Positions 62,615-64,000 of a DNA stretch of 64,000 nt are shown here, one piece after another. The stretch is from Rhynchopus sp. YZ270_cl-10. Lineage: Eukaryota > Euglenozoa > Diplonemea > Diplonemida > Diplonemidae. Under the pieces are notes generated by a model, which saw only the letters and a list, made by a program, of their open reading frames with translations, was not told where the DNA came from and searched no databases. The position numbers and the translations under genes were made by a program. The stretch spans positions 1,736,001 to 1,800,000 of the forward strand of contig OZ037842.1 of the NCBI GenBank assembly GCA_964035575.1, in the 5' to 3' direction. Position 1 is the first letter of the stretch; the number at the start of each line of letters is the position of its first letter.

Positions 62615-63338
62615 GAAGTTTGTAAGTTATTGCCTCCACACAGTGTCGAAAGCCAACAATTTAGGGGGTTTGACCCACTGTGCGTCTCCATCTGTTGGTG
62701 GGTGCTTGAGAATTAGGAAATGAAGCCGAAAACTAGGAGAGGCAGGGTCATCACATCAGGCGTGTGAGAGTCTATCATAGACTTTGTCATAGTCTCTCAT
62801 TTTCCCTTTTTCCCCTTGTTCGTGGTTTATGTACACGGGAAGCAACCTCAGATGGTGTTTTCGACTTCAATTTCCGTTTGTACACCTTGATCGCGGTTTG
62901 ATGAAAAGTGGGCTTGTCGAAAATTTCAGAAATCCTTACCACAATTCTTGCACTAGCAGCGACCGCTACGGCGGAAGCTCGGGTCACCAAATCACCCCCT
63001 TTTTGGCCAAAAGTCGTGATGGGTGATTTTTGGCTTGACATTCGGAGGCAATAAAAGCAACCAGCATTTGTCATCACCTTCCAGTAAGACAGGTTGATGG
63101 TCAATAGCACAAAACAAAGAAAAAAAAGAAATGAAGTGCCCTTGCGGTTTCTGCCCTTCACAGGTGCATCACATTCCCTTTCTGCATTATTTGTTTATCC
63201 CACAAAATTTGTGGAGTCAACTGCTCTTTTTGTACACTTAAACGGTTCTGTTTTTCGACAGTGCGTTAGCTCAAAATGCGTCAAAAACACATAAAAACAC
63301 ATAAAAAAAAGTTCACCTTTTTTGCCTTAGCTCCTTAG

Positions 63339-63488
63339 CTCCTGCGCAAGCAGAACCCCGCCTGGGGCTACCGTGACGTCGCAGAAGTGCAGGAGGAGGC
63401 ACTCAAGCACAGCCTCCTGCTGCTCAATCGGTACGACATGCCGGCGAACAACTTTCTTCTCAGGTTTTCAAGAGAAGAGAAAGCGTGA
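63339..63488 (+). CDS. Probable last coding exon of an unidentified gene
   Basis: After TTAG at 63338 an open frame of 49 codons and a TGA reads LLRKQNPAWGYRDVAEVQEE, then ALKHSLLLLNRYDMPANNFL and LRFSREEKA. The codon use (mostly G or C in third position) is like that of the real exons here and unlike the spacers. I found no start codon or earlier exon, so either the gene has long introns or this is a remnant. I do not recognise the protein. Confidence 0.4.
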   Translation, partial: LLRKQNPAWGYRDVAEVQEEALKHSLLLLNRYDMPANNFLLRFSREEKA

Positions 63489-63843
63489 CGGGTGTGTGAA
63501 ATAAATGGTCAAATTCCTGCAGAATTTTGCCCATTGGGGGGGTTTTAGGGGTACCCACAAAAAGACCGGGAAAGACCGTGGGTGTGTGTTGAAATGTTCT
63601 AACTTACTTCAATCCACAAATAACGTTGTCTGAGTGGACTAGTTTTGCTAGGTTGCGTAAAATCTGTGTCTGACACCCGCCTGAGTCTCTGTGGGTAAAA
63701 AATTGCCCAAAAAATAATATTAATAATTATACAAAATTCTGGGCCGAAATGTAATTATTTTTTGAATTGTTGTTCAGTTGGTTGCTTTTCCTTTGCCGTT
63801 CACATCCGCACCCATAACAGGATTATTTTACAACCAGGGAACG

Positions 63844-64000
63844 ATGAGGTCTCTGTGTGTGATGCTATTGGGCGCCCTCTCACTCCGCAGAGGTGCCACT
63901 GCGCAGTGTGCCTCGCAGCAGCCGTGGTGCAGTGCCTTCACGCCCGCTCCAGCACCACAAGTCATGTCAACGTGCCCGGATCCTGGATCCGTCATTGGCC
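63844..64000 (+). CDS. Start of a secreted protein, cut by the window edge
   Basis: The ATG follows ATAACAG and ACAACCAG (a likely trans-splice acceptor) by a few bases. The 52 visible codons read MRSLCVMLLGALSLRRGATA, a signal peptide, then a Cys-containing start QCASQQPWCSAFTPAPAPQ. Too little is visible to name a family. It adds to the number of secreted proteins in this window. Confidence 0.6.
   Translation, partial: MRSLCVMLLGALSLRRGATAQCASQQPWCSAFTPAPAPQVMSTCPDPGSVIG

Larger units (their letters stand above)
61950..63338. other. Intergenic spacer or unresolved introns, 1.4 kb
   Basis: It includes a short hairpin (TCCTCGACAAGAGTCGAGGA near 62069) followed by a T run, one reversed A-flanked SINE-like repeat (62373-62419) and a long imperfect inverted repeat (about 62494-62614). 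If the exon at 63339 belongs to a gene, its earlier exons should lie here, but I could not define any. Confidence 0.4.

Noticed and set aside
1-64000. tRNA, rRNA, snRNA or SL RNA genes
   Set aside because: I looked by eye for tRNA B-box-like GGTTCGAATCC sequences and found none; no rRNA was recognised. A covariance search would be needed to be certain.
1-64000. Bacterial operon reading of the same-strand genes
   Set aside because: Frame-preserving GT-AG introns, long spacers and eukaryotic families (RAB23, PDI, PARP, BAR, TMEM184) exclude it.

Overview
The window is nuclear DNA from a gene-dense protist. Every gene I can support lies on the plus strand: 26 calls over 64 kb (24 whole loci, one orphan last exon, two loci cut by the window edges counted among these), with no convincing gene on the minus strand. 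Spliceosomal introns are common. I placed 36, and every junction keeps the frame. About 31 donors read GTATG followed by C, T, A or G, and about 34 acceptors read CAG. Most start codons lie 10-80 bases after a pyrimidine-rich stretch ending in AG, which is what a spliced-leader acceptor would look like. One-way gene order, likely trans-splicing and ordinary cis-introns together point to Euglenozoa, most likely a diplonemid. This is inference; no leader RNA or rRNA lies in the window.

Layout. 1-7.3 kb: the end of a ZNFX1/UPF1-like RNA helicase and a PARP6/8-like ADP-ribosyltransferase. 9.2-14.4 kb: four tandem genes for secreted, Cys-Cys-rich, galaxin-like proteins, with a fifth copy at 38.4 kb. 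15.2-26.5 kb: RAB23 (five exons, CaaX end), a membrane protein with a mitochondrial-type leader, a ubiquitin-like/beta-propeller protein, a coiled-coil PDZ protein, a BtuF-type binding domain fused to an NTF2-like domain, and an inositol polyphosphate 5-phosphatase. 29.3-43 kb: a TMEM184/OST-alpha membrane protein, a secreted Cys protein, a bacterial-type AA10 lytic polysaccharide monooxygenase carrying CBM1-like modules, a zinc-ribbon J protein, the fifth galaxin-like gene and a receptor-type class III cyclase with a diverged catalytic domain. 46.3-62 kb: two mucin-like type I membrane proteins, a secretory ankyrin/JMJD8-like protein, a CS-domain (CacyBP/SGT1-like) protein, a BAR protein, a protein disulfide isomerase and a protein kinase fused to a response-regulator receiver domain. 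63.3-64 kb: an orphan coding exon and the start of a secreted protein.

The long AT- and T-rich spacers hold several short dispersed families. One is a hairpin followed by a TTCATCTTTCAAG box, found only on the sense strand, whose stem changes in step on both arms between copies. Others are a 134-146 bp inverted-repeat element with three copies and clean 3-bp target duplications, a 626 bp hAT-like element with a 7-bp target duplication, an A-flanked SINE-like repeat present on both strands, and a two-copy inverted-repeat element near 27.1 and 53.7 kb.

The genes do not form one pathway. There is a secretory and surface theme: galaxin-like proteins, LPMO, Cys-Trp module proteins, PDI and the JMJD8-like protein. 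There is also a signalling theme: 5-phosphatase, cyclase, kinase-receiver fusion, RAB23 and the BAR protein. I saw no tRNA, rRNA, CRISPR array, retroelement or viral remnant.
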